Assembly (NCBI RefSeq): GCF_020405205.1
Contig: NZ_CP084469.1
Coordinates: forward strand, 4,126,308 to 4,190,307
Reading direction: 5' to 3'
Source: Natrinema salinisoli
GTDB taxonomy: Archaea; Halobacteriota; Halobacteria; Halobacteriales; Natrialbaceae
Length of the DNA stretch: 64,000 nt
Shown here: piece after piece, positions 50,436 through 59,168 of the stretch
How positions within the stretch are numbered: the first letter of the stretch is position 1
Layout: every line of letters begins with the position of its first letter
Program-made: the position numbers and the translations under genes
Notes under the pieces: generated by a model
What the model saw: only the letters and a program-made list of their open reading frames with translations
Told to the model about the DNA's origin: nothing
The model's database searches: none

Positions 50436-50930
50436 TCATGCTCTGTGCTCCATGATCTCGGTCACTTCCTCGACACCTTCCTTTTCCTCCTCGCGGATAC
50501 TGTACAGCGTCTCGAGGAGTCGCTCGCGATCGACCGCGAACTCGGACTCGGAGGCCTCGATCGCGTCGATCAGGTCGTCGTAGAACTTGTAGGCCGTCTC
50601 CTCGTTGGCCAGTTGATCGTAGAGGACGCCGTCCGTGTCCTCCGGCGGGCCGTACTGTGCGTCGACCAGTGCGTTGATCTCCTCGTATCCGACCGTCTCC
50701 GCCTCGAGATCGTCGATCAGCGCCTCGAGCCGCTCGCGATGCTCGGCCGACTCCGCGGCGGCCTCCGCGAGCAACTCTTCCACCTCCTCGTCGAATTCCG
50801 CCCGCTCTTCAGGGGGCAGGGACTCGATGTGGTGGGCGGCGCGTGACTCGACGAGTTCCTCCAGCACGACACCGATCTGGAGCAATCGGGTCAACTGGTG
50901 GTCGCTCGAGACACGCTGTCCCAGACTCAT
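50436..50930 (-). CDS. Ferritin-like domain protein
   Basis: The 164-residue product is a four-helix protein of the ferritin-like type, with a Glu-rich pattern: VVLEELVESRAAHHIE in the first helix, AESAEHRERLEALIDDLE with an E..H pair, LANEETAYKFYDDLIDAIE with another conserved Glu, and a last helix ERLLETLYSIREEEKEGVEEV. These pairs could form a di-iron site. It lies 136 bases upstream of the DtxR-type regulator gene in the same direction, and next to suf genes. Iron storage or redox sensing is plausible. It is shorter than Dps or bacterioferritin and cannot be placed precisely. Confidence 0.8.
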   Translation of the reverse strand: MSLGQRVSSDHQLTRLLQIGVVLEELVESRAAHHIESLPPEERAEFDEEVEELLAEAAAESAEHRERLEALIDDLEAETVGYEEINALVDAQYGPPEDTDGVLYDQLANEETAYKFYDDLIDAIEASESEFAVDRERLLETLYSIREEEKEGVEEVTEIMEHRA

Positions 50931-51027
50931 ATCGTGACAAGAGAGCCGCTGTTACTTAGTCGTCTCGGAGAACAGGCGGCGAAAAACGGGACGTCAAACC
51001 GGACACGAAAAACGAAGACGACGGTAG

Positions 51028-52248
51028 TTAGTCGCGCTGCCGAAGACGCGCACCGATCAGCCCCTCGAGGTCGTCACGGAGCTCGTCGACGTCGATCTCC
51101 TCGAGGACGGGGACGAAGAAGCCCTCGACGAGCATGTTGCGAGCCGAGCGCGGGTCGACACCGCGGGAGGTCATGTAGAACAGGTCCTCCGCGTCGATCT
51201 GGCCGACCGTCGCGGAGTGGCTGGCCTCGGTGTCGTGGTTGTTGATGATCAGCTTCGGGGAGGCGTCGGCCTCGCTCTCGTCGCTGAGCATCAGCGTGTT
51301 CTCGCGCTGGTAGGAGCTGGTGTCCCAGGCGTCGGCACCGACGTCCTGGACGCCCTCGTACACCGAGCGGGCGACGTCGTCGGTGACGCCGCGGGTGACG
51401 AGGTCGGCGGTCGTGTGCTCGGCGCGGTGCCAGACCTTCGCGTCGAGGTCGAAGTGCTGATCGTTGTGGCCGTAGAAGGCACCGACGATCTGCGTCTCCG
51501 AACTGTCGCCGCTGAGAGTCGTCGACACTTCGGTCTTGGTCAGCTGGGTGCCGAGGTTGCCCTCGATCCAGTCGATCGTGGCGTAGGTGTCGGCGACGCC
51601 ACGCTTGACGGTGAAGTTGTAGGCCTCCTCCGAGAGGTTCTGGAGGCTGCCGTACTGGACGTAGCTGTTCTCGCCGGCGGCGACTTCCACGACGCCGCTG
51701 TAGTACTGTTCGTCCTGTTCTGCGCCAGTCGACTGCCGCTCGAGGATCGTGACCGAGGACGACTCCTCGGTGACGACGAGCGTGTAGTTGAACAGCGAGC
51801 GGGAGTTCTGCTCGGTCCGGATGGCGACGTCCTCGGCGTCGACGCCTTCGGGGACGTAGACGACCGTCCCGGTGCTAAAGAGCGCCGTCGAGAGCGCCGT
51901 CAGGTAGTTTTCCTGGGGATCGACGATGCTGCCGAAGTGCTCCTTTAGGAGGTCCTCGTGCTCCTGGACGGCGTCGCTCCAGGACAGGACCTCGGCCTCT
52001 TCGGGTCCGACCTGATCCTTGTTCTCGGCCGCGTTCAGCGGATCGACGAGGGACTCGAAGTCCAGATCGTGGAGGTTCGTCCAGTCCCGACCCGGCGTCC
52101 GGATGACGTCGGGCATGTCGAGCTCCTCGAGGGCCGCGAGGGCCTCGAGACGGGTCTCGAGGAGCCACTCGGGCTCGTCGAGGTCCCCGCTGATTTCGCG
52201 TACCTGTTCTTCGGTCAGATTGGCGTGTACCTGTGTTCCTGCGCTCAT
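51028..52248 (-). CDS. sufD: Fe-S cluster assembly protein SufD
   Basis: SufD pairs with SufB in the SufBCD scaffold complex for iron-sulfur assembly. The 406-residue product has the beta-helix core with short repeats, the SufBD C-terminal block DTEASHSATVGQIDAEDLFYMTSRGV (split here) and a final LVEGFF motif. It lacks the nucleotide or TPP sites, as expected. The ATG at 52248 starts 1 base after the sufB stop; the frame extends 34 codons further inside sufB but is not plausible. Third gene of the operon sufC-sufB-sufD. Confidence 0.93.
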   Translation of the reverse strand: MSAGTQVHANLTEEQVREISGDLDEPEWLLETRLEALAALEELDMPDVIRTPGRDWTNLHDLDFESLVDPLNAAENKDQVGPEEAEVLSWSDAVQEHEDLLKEHFGSIVDPQENYLTALSTALFSTGTVVYVPEGVDAEDVAIRTEQNSRSLFNYTLVVTEESSSVTILERQSTGAEQDEQYYSGVVEVAAGENSYVQYGSLQNLSEEAYNFTVKRGVADTYATIDWIEGNLGTQLTKTEVSTTLSGDSSETQIVGAFYGHNDQHFDLDAKVWHRAEHTTADLVTRGVTDDVARSVYEGVQDVGADAWDTSSYQRENTLMLSDESEADASPKLIINNHDTEASHSATVGQIDAEDLFYMTSRGVDPRSARNMLVEGFFVPVLEEIDVDELRDDLEGLIGARLRQRD

Positions 52249-52249
52249 A

Positions 52250-53680
52250 TTATCCGAGGCTCCCCTCCATCTCGAGTTCGATGAGACGGTTGAGTTCGAC
52301 CGCGTACTCGATCGGCAGTTCCTCCGTGATCGGCTCGATGAAGCCGGCAACGATCATCTTCTTGGCGTCGTCGTCGTCCAGTCCGCGCGACTGGAGGTAG
52401 AAGATGTCCTCGTCGCCGATCTTGCCGACGGTCGCCTCGTGGGCGACGTCGACCTTCGACTCCTCGATCTCCATGTACGGCATGGTGTCCGAGGTGGACT
52501 CGTTGTCGAACATCAGCGCGTCACACTCGACGGCGGTGCTCGAGTTCTCGGCGCCGTCGGCGATGTGGACGAGGCCGCGGTAGTTGGTGCGGCCGCCGTC
52601 CTTGGAGATCGACTTGGATTCGATGGTCGAACTCGTCTCGGGCGCGTTGTGGTAGACCTTCGCGCCGGTGTCGATGTCCTGACCCTCGCCCGCGAGGGCG
52701 ATGGTGATGTGAGTGTCGGTCGAGCCGCGACCCTTGAGGATCGTACACGGGTAGAGCATGGTCACTTTCGAGCCCATACTGCCCGAAACCCACTCCATCG
52801 TACCGTTCTCCTCGCAGATGGCGCGTTTGGTGTTCAGGTTGAACGTGTTCTTCGACCAGTTCTGGACGGTCGAGTACTGAACGTGAGCGTCTTCGCCGAC
52901 GAAGACCTCGACGCCGCCCGAGTGGAGGTTGTGGGTGCCGTACTTGGGTGCGGAACAGCCCTCGATGTAGTGGACTTCCGAGCCCTCCTCGGCGATGATG
53001 AGCGTGTGCTCGAACTGGCCCATCCCCTCCGAGTTCATTCGGAAGTAGGCCTGGACCGGCATCTCGACGGTGACGTCCTCCGGGACGTAGACGAACGACC
53101 CGCCGGACCAGACGGCCCCGTGCAGCGCGGCGAACTTGTTGTCGCTCGGCGGCACGCAGGTCGTCATGAAGTGCTCTTTGACGAGCTCGGGGTGCTCGCG
53201 GACGGCCTCATCCATGTTACAGAAGATGACGCCTTTCTCCTCCCACTGCTCCTGCATGTTCTGGTAGACGACCTCGGACTCGTACTGGGCGCCGACGCCG
53301 GAGAGGGCGTTCTTCTCGGCTTCCGGAATGCCCAGCTTGTCGAACGTGTCCTTGATCTCGTCGGGCAGCTCCGTCCAGTCGTCGACGCCTTCGCGCTTGT
53401 CGACGTCCGGGCGGATGTAGGGAATGATCTCTTCGACGTCCAGTTCGCTCAGGTCCGGCATGCCGGGCCAGTCGGACGGCATCGGCATGTTGTGGTACTG
53501 CTCGAGCGCGCGGAGGCGTCGCTCGAGCATCCAGTCGGGCTCGTCCTTGTCGTCGGAGATCATGCGGATGACCTCCTCGGTCAGGCCTTTGCCGGATCGG
53601 ACCGCGGCGTTCTCCTCCTTCTTGAACTCGAACCGGGCCTCGGTGTCTGTCTCTTTCAGGTGATCTTGATCGGAACTCAT
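52250..53680 (-). CDS. sufB: Fe-S cluster assembly protein SufB
   Basis: SufB is the core scaffold of the SUF system, on which clusters are built. The 476-residue product has the expected N-terminal GLTEEVIRMISDDKDEPDWMLERR, the central YTVEGCSAP-like VHYIEGCSAPKYGTHNLHSGGVEVF, and the C-terminal HEATVGKIGDEDIFYLQSRGL block. The Cys in EGCSAP is the site that in SufB accepts sulfur. It is 1 base from sufD and 58 bases after sufC on the same transcript. No cysteine desulfurase (sufS) gene is adjacent. Confidence 0.95.
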   Translation of the reverse strand: MSSDQDHLKETDTEARFEFKKEENAAVRSGKGLTEEVIRMISDDKDEPDWMLERRLRALEQYHNMPMPSDWPGMPDLSELDVEEIIPYIRPDVDKREGVDDWTELPDEIKDTFDKLGIPEAEKNALSGVGAQYESEVVYQNMQEQWEEKGVIFCNMDEAVREHPELVKEHFMTTCVPPSDNKFAALHGAVWSGGSFVYVPEDVTVEMPVQAYFRMNSEGMGQFEHTLIIAEEGSEVHYIEGCSAPKYGTHNLHSGGVEVFVGEDAHVQYSTVQNWSKNTFNLNTKRAICEENGTMEWVSGSMGSKVTMLYPCTILKGRGSTDTHITIALAGEGQDIDTGAKVYHNAPETSSTIESKSISKDGGRTNYRGLVHIADGAENSSTAVECDALMFDNESTSDTMPYMEIEESKVDVAHEATVGKIGDEDIFYLQSRGLDDDDAKKMIVAGFIEPITEELPIEYAVELNRLIELEMEGSLG

Positions 53681-53738
53681 ATTGATGTAGTTGTGTTTAC
53701 GGCTGTAGCGTTATTACGGTTGTTCTAGGCGGATTCGG

Positions 53739-54647
53739 TTACGCGGTGCCGTAGACTTCGTCGCGGACCCAGTCGTACCCCTTGTCCTCGAGCTTCTCGG
53801 CGAGCTCCGGACCGCCGCTCTTGGCGATCTGGCCGTCGAGCATCACGTGGACGTGATCGGGCTCGACGTAGTCGAGGATGCGCTGGTAGTGGGTGATCTG
53901 GAGGATCCCGGTGCCCTGCTCGTCGCGCAGCGCGTTGATCCCGTTCGAAACGTCCTGCAGTCGGTCGATGTCGAGCCCGGAGTCGATCTCGTCGAGGACG
54001 GCGATCGAGGGCTCGAGGATGGCGGCCTGCAGCACTTCGTTCTGCTTCTTCTCCCCGCCGGAGAAGCCGGCGTTGAGGTAGCGCTGGGCGAACTTCTCGT
54101 CCATCTCCAGTTGCTCCATCTTCTCCTGAAGGATACCCTGGAACTCGGCGACGCCGACCTCGCCGTCGTCGGCGGGGCCTTCCATCGGCGAGTTCTCGAA
54201 GCCTTCGTCCTCCTCTTCTTCTTCGGCTCCCTCCTCGTCCTCGAAGAGCTCCTCGCGCTCCTCGATCTTGGCGTTGAGCGCCGTTCGGAGGAAGTTCGTC
54301 ATCGTGACGCCCTCGATCTCCGCCGGGTACTGGAAGCCCAGGAAGATGCCGAGCGCGGCGCGCTCGTTAGGGTCGAGGTCGAGGAGGTTCCAGGTGCGCT
54401 GGTCCTCGTCGATCTCGATGTCCTCGCCGAACTCCTCGTCCTCGAGGTGGAGCAGGACCTCGCCCTCGGTGACTTCGTAGGCGGGATGACCGGCGATGAC
54501 CTTCGCTGTCGTCGACTTCCCGGAGCCGTTGGGCCCCATCAGGGCGTGAATCTCTCCCGACTGGACTTCGAGATCGACGCCCTCGAGAATCTTCTCGTCG
54601 CCCTCCGCGACTTCCGCATGCAGGTTGGATAGTTCGAGACGTGCCAT
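53739..54647 (-). CDS. sufC: Fe-S cluster assembly ATPase SufC
   Basis: SufC is the ABC-type ATPase that drives conformational change in SufBCD. The 302-residue product has Walker A GPNGSGKST, Q-loop FLGFQYPAEIEGVTM, signature FSGGEKKQNEVLQ, Walker B SIAVLDEIDSGLDID and H-loop ITHYQR. It is about 50 residues longer than bacterial SufC because of an acidic insertion (about 130-180, LFEDEEGAEEEEEDEGFEN), a common haloarchaeal feature. First gene of the suf operon; the 306-base upstream region holds its promoter. Confidence 0.95.
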   Translation of the reverse strand: MARLELSNLHAEVAEGDEKILEGVDLEVQSGEIHALMGPNGSGKSTTAKVIAGHPAYEVTEGEVLLHLEDEEFGEDIEIDEDQRTWNLLDLDPNERAALGIFLGFQYPAEIEGVTMTNFLRTALNAKIEEREELFEDEEGAEEEEEDEGFENSPMEGPADDGEVGVAEFQGILQEKMEQLEMDEKFAQRYLNAGFSGGEKKQNEVLQAAILEPSIAVLDEIDSGLDIDRLQDVSNGINALRDEQGTGILQITHYQRILDYVEPDHVHVMLDGQIAKSGGPELAEKLEDKGYDWVRDEVYGTA

Positions 54648-54953
54648 AGTATTCTGTCGTCTAAACGGTGGGTCGTATGACTGATAACGGTTTCGTATCC
54701 AATTGGATCCAGTCTCGCATTAGAAAAATAAGTTTCGTATTCGGAAACCAGTGTTTGGGTAGACCGATACACTCGCTGCGCTGCGACAAACAGTCACAGT
54801 CTATTGAGACCGGTATAGCGGTCGTTTTCGGTCGGTATAGTTCAAGGCATCACTGGTGAAAAACGTTCGGTACGCTACTACTGTCTCAGAACGGTATCGG
54901 AGACGACACGAGTAGCGGCTGACAATCGAGAACTGCCTGCGATCGCGACCGAC
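54648..54953. other. 306-base upstream region of sufC
   Basis: No gene is present. Reading toward sufC, CTTATTTTTCTAAT near 54721-54735 is a TATA-like box about 80 bases before the ATG. At 54808-54840, GACCG-GTATAG-CGGTC forms an inverted repeat and CGGTATAG occurs twice 22 bases apart, possible operators. The region also contains the end of the DNA polymerase gene's downstream flank. Confidence 0.5.
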
Positions 54954-57692
54954 TCACATGAAGCTGTCCAGCCCTTTCTGCTCCTGCCCGCTTTTCACTT
55001 CGTCCCACGAGATGTCCAGCGCCTCGAGGATCCGCTCGATCGGTCCCTGCAGCGTCTTCTCGAGCATCTTGTCGTAGTCGACCTCGAACTCCTCGGGGAT
55101 CTGGTCCTCGTACTCGAAGCAGATGACGTCGGGATCGCGCTTGAACGCGCCGTAGAGGGGGTCGGTACGGGCGTCGAACCCTTCTTCGTCCTCGAGCCGT
55201 TCGAAGAACGACGGGTCGACGCGGTCGAGGTAGAGCCGCTTGGGTTTGCTCCCGCGCTGGAAGTTGGTCCCGAGCAGCAGGTTGGCGTACTTCGCGCCCC
55301 TGACCTGCGCTGTGTCGGTGTCGTAGTTGTCCAGTCGCTTGCCGATCCCGCCCGGAATCGCGATGTCCTCGAGGGATATCTCGCCCGCCAGTACGTCCTC
55401 GATGACGCCGTTGACGTACTCCTTCGCGCCTTCGATGTCGCCCTCGCGGACGATCATCTCGATGACCCGGTGTTGGACCTCCTTGGTGATCGGCGCGATG
55501 TCCGAACGCTGGTACTCGAAGCCGACGATGTCGACGTTGTTGACGTCCTTGCCCTCTTTCCACGTGATGTGGCCCGCGTAGCGTTTCTTCTTGCCGGCCT
55601 GGAAGAACCGTCGGTAGAGCTTCTCGAACTCGATCTGGAACCGGTGGTCCTCGGCGTTCAGATCCTCGCGAGCGAAGTCGTCGTACCGGCCGTTGATGTA
55701 CTCTTCAATCTCGAAGGACTGCTCGATGGCCTCCTCCTTCGACACGTCGGGGCCGAGCTCGAGCATCACGCTGTCCGTATCTCCGTACGCGACGGTGTAG
55801 TCCAGCTCGCCTGCGGCAGTATCCGTGAACTCGATCACTTCGCGACCGGTCGCGGTGATCGCGGAGGCGGCGTCCTTGTCGTAAAGCCGGAACTGCTCCC
55901 ACCCTGAGACGCCGTACAGCGAGTTCATGATGACCTTCACCGCGCCCTGCTGGCGGTCGTACTGCTCGTACTCCCTGGTCCCGGGTTCGTACTCGTTGCG
56001 CTGGGATTTCTTCTCCTCGCGCTCGGCCAGCAGCTCGTTGATCATCTCCCGCATGACGCCGTCGGGTTCCTTGCGGAAGTGGGTCGGCTCGGGTTCGGTC
56101 GGCGCGACGAACGTCTCGCCATCGTATTCCTCCGGATCGACCCGCGTTTCCGGCGAGGCGTTGACCGTCACCATACACATCGGGTACAGCGACTTCAGGT
56201 CGAGCACGGTCACGTTCTCCTTGACGCCCGTGATCGGCTCGAACACCGCGCCGCCCTCGTACTCCTCGCCGGCCTCCTGCTGGCCCTTCGACGGCAGCGC
56301 AAATCGCCCGTAGGCCTCGTGGAGGACGTACATGTCGACCGCGTCGCCCGGCGTCGGCGCGTCCTCGAGTTTGCAGCCGACGAACGAGCGCACCTCGTCC
56401 CAGAAGGCGATGATCTCCTGCTGGCGGTCGAGTTCGACGCAGAGTTCGACGTCCCGGAGGTTGTACTCGAGCAGTCTGGTCGGATCGCCCTCCCAGAGGT
56501 CGCCGATGTCCCCGGCGTATCGTTCCTTGCCGACGCCAAGTTCGGCCTCGCCGACGGCGTCGAGCCGGTAGGAGTCGAGTTCGGAGAACACCGTCCGCTG
56601 GTAGGCGTAGAGCAGGTCGAAGACGATTCGGCCCTTGATGTCGGGGCCGCCCCAGTTGCTGCGCCAGACCTCGTCGACCCGCGACAGGCGATTGATGTCC
56701 AGATCGTATTCGTGATTCGACCCGGCGAGCTCCTCGAGTCGGTCGAGGAAGTACGGCGCGTCGAAGTCCTCGAAGTTCCAGCCCGTGAGGATGTCCGGGT
56801 CGGTCGTGTCGATGTACTCGATGAACGCCTCGAGCATCGCTTCCTCTTCCTCGAAGCTCCGGACTTCGTGCTCGATCTCGCCCTCGATCGGATCGTAATC
56901 GTCGATCTCGGTGGGGATCTCGCCGTCACCGATGGGGGCCTCGTAGAGCCACATGATGTACTCGTCGCGGTAGGAATCGTGGCTGGTGAGACAGACGATC
57001 GGTTCCTCGCCGTCCTCCGGGAACCCCTGACGGTCGTCGACCTCGATGTCGAAGGTGTTGACGCGCGGGTCGGCGTCGACGTCGGTCGCTTCGACCTCGT
57101 CGTGGGGAACGACCAGCGAATCGTCCTCGGCCCGTCGCTCCGGAACCCGGATACCGCTGCGGATGTCCTTGTCGATCAGGAACCGATTCGGGAACAGGAT
57201 GTCGGCCTCGTAGTGCTCGAAATCGTCGCGCACCTGCCCGACGTCCCGCGGCGTCTGGCCGAATATCTTGGTGAGTTTTTCGCCCCGAATACTTTCGTAG
57301 GGCTCGCCGTCCTCGCCGTACTCCCGGCTGCCCGTCAGCCGGTCGTACTGTTCCTCGGGCGGTCGTTCGAGGGTGTCCGTCGGTGCGTAGAAGTACGGCT
57401 GGAAGCCGACGACCTGCACGTGCTCGAGCGTGCCGTCGGTCGTGCGCCCGAAGACGTGCATGATCGGTCGTTCCTCGTCACCGTAGCCGGCGATCGTGTA
57501 GTCGACCTGCATCACGGCAAGCTCGAGTTCGCCCTCGGGTTCGGGAAGGGTTTCCTCGACGACGTCGATCACCTCTGCGGCCTCGGCCCCGCCGTTGCCG
57601 GCGATTGCGACCGCCTCTTCCGCCGGCCTGTCGTCGCGTTCCTCGGAATCGCCGCCGAACTCCGCGAGTCCGGTCTGGCCCGCCTCAGTCAT
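54954..57692 (-). CDS. polB: Family B DNA polymerase (replicative type), no inteins
   Basis: The 912-residue product has both 3'-5' exonuclease and polymerase domains. Exonuclease motifs are FDIEV, NFEDFDAPYF and YNLRD. Polymerase motifs are DLKSLYPMCM (region II), KVIMNSLYG (region III) and YGDTDSVML (region I). An inserted TPEPEPTHF-type segment lies between. The C-terminus ends QKGLDSFM, matching a PCNA-interacting peptide. Many haloarchaeal homologues carry inteins inside the three polymerase motifs; here all are uninterrupted. I use the ATG at 57692 because the frame upstream of it lacks features. Acidic N-terminal extension of about 45 residues is halophile-like. Confidence 0.95.
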   Translation of the reverse strand: MTEAGQTGLAEFGGDSEERDDRPAEEAVAIAGNGGAEAAEVIDVVEETLPEPEGELELAVMQVDYTIAGYGDEERPIMHVFGRTTDGTLEHVQVVGFQPYFYAPTDTLERPPEEQYDRLTGSREYGEDGEPYESIRGEKLTKIFGQTPRDVGQVRDDFEHYEADILFPNRFLIDKDIRSGIRVPERRAEDDSLVVPHDEVEATDVDADPRVNTFDIEVDDRQGFPEDGEEPIVCLTSHDSYRDEYIMWLYEAPIGDGEIPTEIDDYDPIEGEIEHEVRSFEEEEAMLEAFIEYIDTTDPDILTGWNFEDFDAPYFLDRLEELAGSNHEYDLDINRLSRVDEVWRSNWGGPDIKGRIVFDLLYAYQRTVFSELDSYRLDAVGEAELGVGKERYAGDIGDLWEGDPTRLLEYNLRDVELCVELDRQQEIIAFWDEVRSFVGCKLEDAPTPGDAVDMYVLHEAYGRFALPSKGQQEAGEEYEGGAVFEPITGVKENVTVLDLKSLYPMCMVTVNASPETRVDPEEYDGETFVAPTEPEPTHFRKEPDGVMREMINELLAEREEKKSQRNEYEPGTREYEQYDRQQGAVKVIMNSLYGVSGWEQFRLYDKDAASAITATGREVIEFTDTAAGELDYTVAYGDTDSVMLELGPDVSKEEAIEQSFEIEEYINGRYDDFAREDLNAEDHRFQIEFEKLYRRFFQAGKKKRYAGHITWKEGKDVNNVDIVGFEYQRSDIAPITKEVQHRVIEMIVREGDIEGAKEYVNGVIEDVLAGEISLEDIAIPGGIGKRLDNYDTDTAQVRGAKYANLLLGTNFQRGSKPKRLYLDRVDPSFFERLEDEEGFDARTDPLYGAFKRDPDVICFEYEDQIPEEFEVDYDKMLEKTLQGPIERILEALDISWDEVKSGQEQKGLDSFM

Positions 57693-57893
57693 GGTTCCGA
57701 GATTCGCAGTCGCCGGATAAAAACCCCTGCAATCCCCGCCCGCGAGGAGCATTGTCTCAGTGGGTGAGGTCGGTCCCATCAATCACCCTGCTGCGTCGGC
57801 CCGACCGACATCTTATTCGACAATTGCCCTTCCGAAAGCAGACGTTTGCGGGAGCAACAAGACATATAACGTGGTAACACATAGCACAGGATC

Positions 57894-57901
57894 AGGTGAT
57901 C
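57894..57901 (+). promoter_or_regulatory. Ribosome-binding site deciding the start of a GTG gene
   Basis: AGGTGATC is fully complementary to the 16S rRNA 3' end and lies 3 bases before the GTG at 57905. The same sequence is used at 10007-10014. It supports GTG 57905 among three in-frame GTG codons. Confidence 0.6.
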
Positions 57902-57904
57902 GAT

Positions 57905-58081
57905 GTGTCCACCCATGTGAACGACGACGCGACGGATCGGAGCGAACCGAGTAGTGAACCTGCGGGGACCGCGACGATCGAGTCCTACGAGACCGAGGAC
58001 GGCGTCGTCTTCTACGACGCGGAGAACCCGCTCGCCTGGGTGGAGACGTCGCAAACGCTACCCCTCGAGGAGCTGGCCTGA
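57905..58081 (+). CDS. DUF7331-like small haloarchaeal protein
   Basis: The 58-residue protein is acidic and ends in the conserved motif TIESYETEDGVVFYDAENPLAWVET, typical of a small haloarchaea-only family. The N-terminal half is disordered (STHVNDDATDRSEPSSEP). The GTG start at 57905 is chosen from three candidates by its ribosome-binding site. No known function. It precedes a membrane-protein gene by 46 bases. Confidence 0.75.
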   Translation: MSTHVNDDATDRSEPSSEPAGTATIESYETEDGVVFYDAENPLAWVETSQTLPLEELA

Positions 58082-58127
58082 AACTACGAAGCGAACGTTT
58101 TTCCTCCCGCTGTCCGTCACTCCGCAC

Positions 58128-58649
58128 GTGGTATTCGACCGGACCGAGAACGAGCCGGAGGAGTGGGACCCGGAGGAGGATTTCTACGATCCCGACAGTG
58201 ACGGGTTGACCATTCCACAGGTCGAAACCGGAGAGGACGACCCGGACGACGATCTGCAGAATCTCACGAACGCGATCGAGACACCAACCGTTCCCACTGC
58301 AGAGACAGATGTTCCGGGCGACGTTCTCCAGACGTTCTGGGCGCTCGTGTTGGTCCTCAACGCGGCCGTCCTCCTCGTCTCGCTCGGTCTGCTACTGGTC
58401 GTCTTCGAGGGCAGCCTCACTCGCGGTGGCGTTCTCGTCGCCACCGGCGTCCTTCTGTTCGGTCTGGCCGCTCGACGATATCGGCGGTTTCAGCGGGACG
58501 ACCGGACCGACACCGAGAGTGGCGACGGGGACGACGACGCTCTTGCTACCGACGCGGAATCGGCCAGTGCTTCATCGAACGACGCAGCCGAAACTTCTTC
58601 GGGCGATGCCGTCCAAGACCAGCCACCGACCCGGAACGACAACCAATGA
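58128..58649 (+). CDS. DUF7322-like membrane protein
   Basis: The 173-residue product starts at a GTG with VFDRTENEPEEWDPEEDFYDPDSDGLTIPQVE (acidic N-terminus, recalling a haloarchaeal family), then two hydrophobic helices: about 66-94 (FWALVLVLNAAVLLVSLGLLLVVF) and 100-116 (GVLVATGVLLFGLAA). A basic segment RRYRRFQRDDR follows, and the last 45 residues are acidic, Ser-rich and disordered. Probably a double-pass membrane protein. Overlaps the next gene by 4 bases. Confidence 0.72.
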   Translation: MVFDRTENEPEEWDPEEDFYDPDSDGLTIPQVETGEDDPDDDLQNLTNAIETPTVPTAETDVPGDVLQTFWALVLVLNAAVLLVSLGLLLVVFEGSLTRGGVLVATGVLLFGLAARRYRRFQRDDRTDTESGDGDDDALATDAESASASSNDAAETSSGDAVQDQPPTRNDNQ

Positions 58650-59071
58650 AAACAGTCGAGGACGACACCGGCAAACGATATCTGCTTCTCAAACGATCGG
58701 ACAGCGCGAGTCTCGTTCGCGACCCCGACAACGGCAACGAGTGTTACATCCAGAACGACCGTCTCGAGGCCATCGGGGAGGAATCAGCCCTCGAGACGGC
58801 CGCACGAAGCGTCAGCGATCCTGTCGTGACATTGGTGACGAACGTCCACGACGAGGAGACGCTGGGGTTATTGGTCGAGCTTTCCGAGCGCGGACCGCTT
58901 GGCGTGCGTCGCTTGCTCGACGCCTACGACTTCTGCGAGAGCGACCTGCACGGCCGGCTGACGGTCCTCTCGGCCGCCGGACTGCTCGAGGAAACCGAGG
59001 TCGCGGGCGAACGCGGCTATGGAATCACCGAGGAGTGTGAGGACGCCCTCGAGACGCTTCGAAGCGACTGA
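58646..59071 (+). CDS. Winged-helix-like regulator of unknown target
   Basis: The 141-residue product opens KTVEDDTGKRYLLLKRSDSASLVRDP, a small beta module with ECYIQNDRLEAI, then continues with a helical segment VTNVHDEETLGLLVELSERGPLGVRRLLDAYDFCESDLHGRLTVLSAAGLLEE that fits a winged helix (residues about 65-115). ATGA overlap with the upstream membrane-protein gene shows they form one operon, so it may sense or regulate through that protein. Similar haloarchaeal proteins are uncharacterised. Confidence 0.75.
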   Translation: MKTVEDDTGKRYLLLKRSDSASLVRDPDNGNECYIQNDRLEAIGEESALETAARSVSDPVVTLVTNVHDEETLGLLVELSERGPLGVRRLLDAYDFCESDLHGRLTVLSAAGLLEETEVAGERGYGITEECEDALETLRSD

Positions 59072-59168
59072 GCGAGAGACAGAGACTGAAATCGATCGGT
59101 CCCGCTTCGCCGCTTAGACGGCCCGGCCGCGTTCGACTGCTCTCTACAGCGTCTCCCGGCGGACGGCG

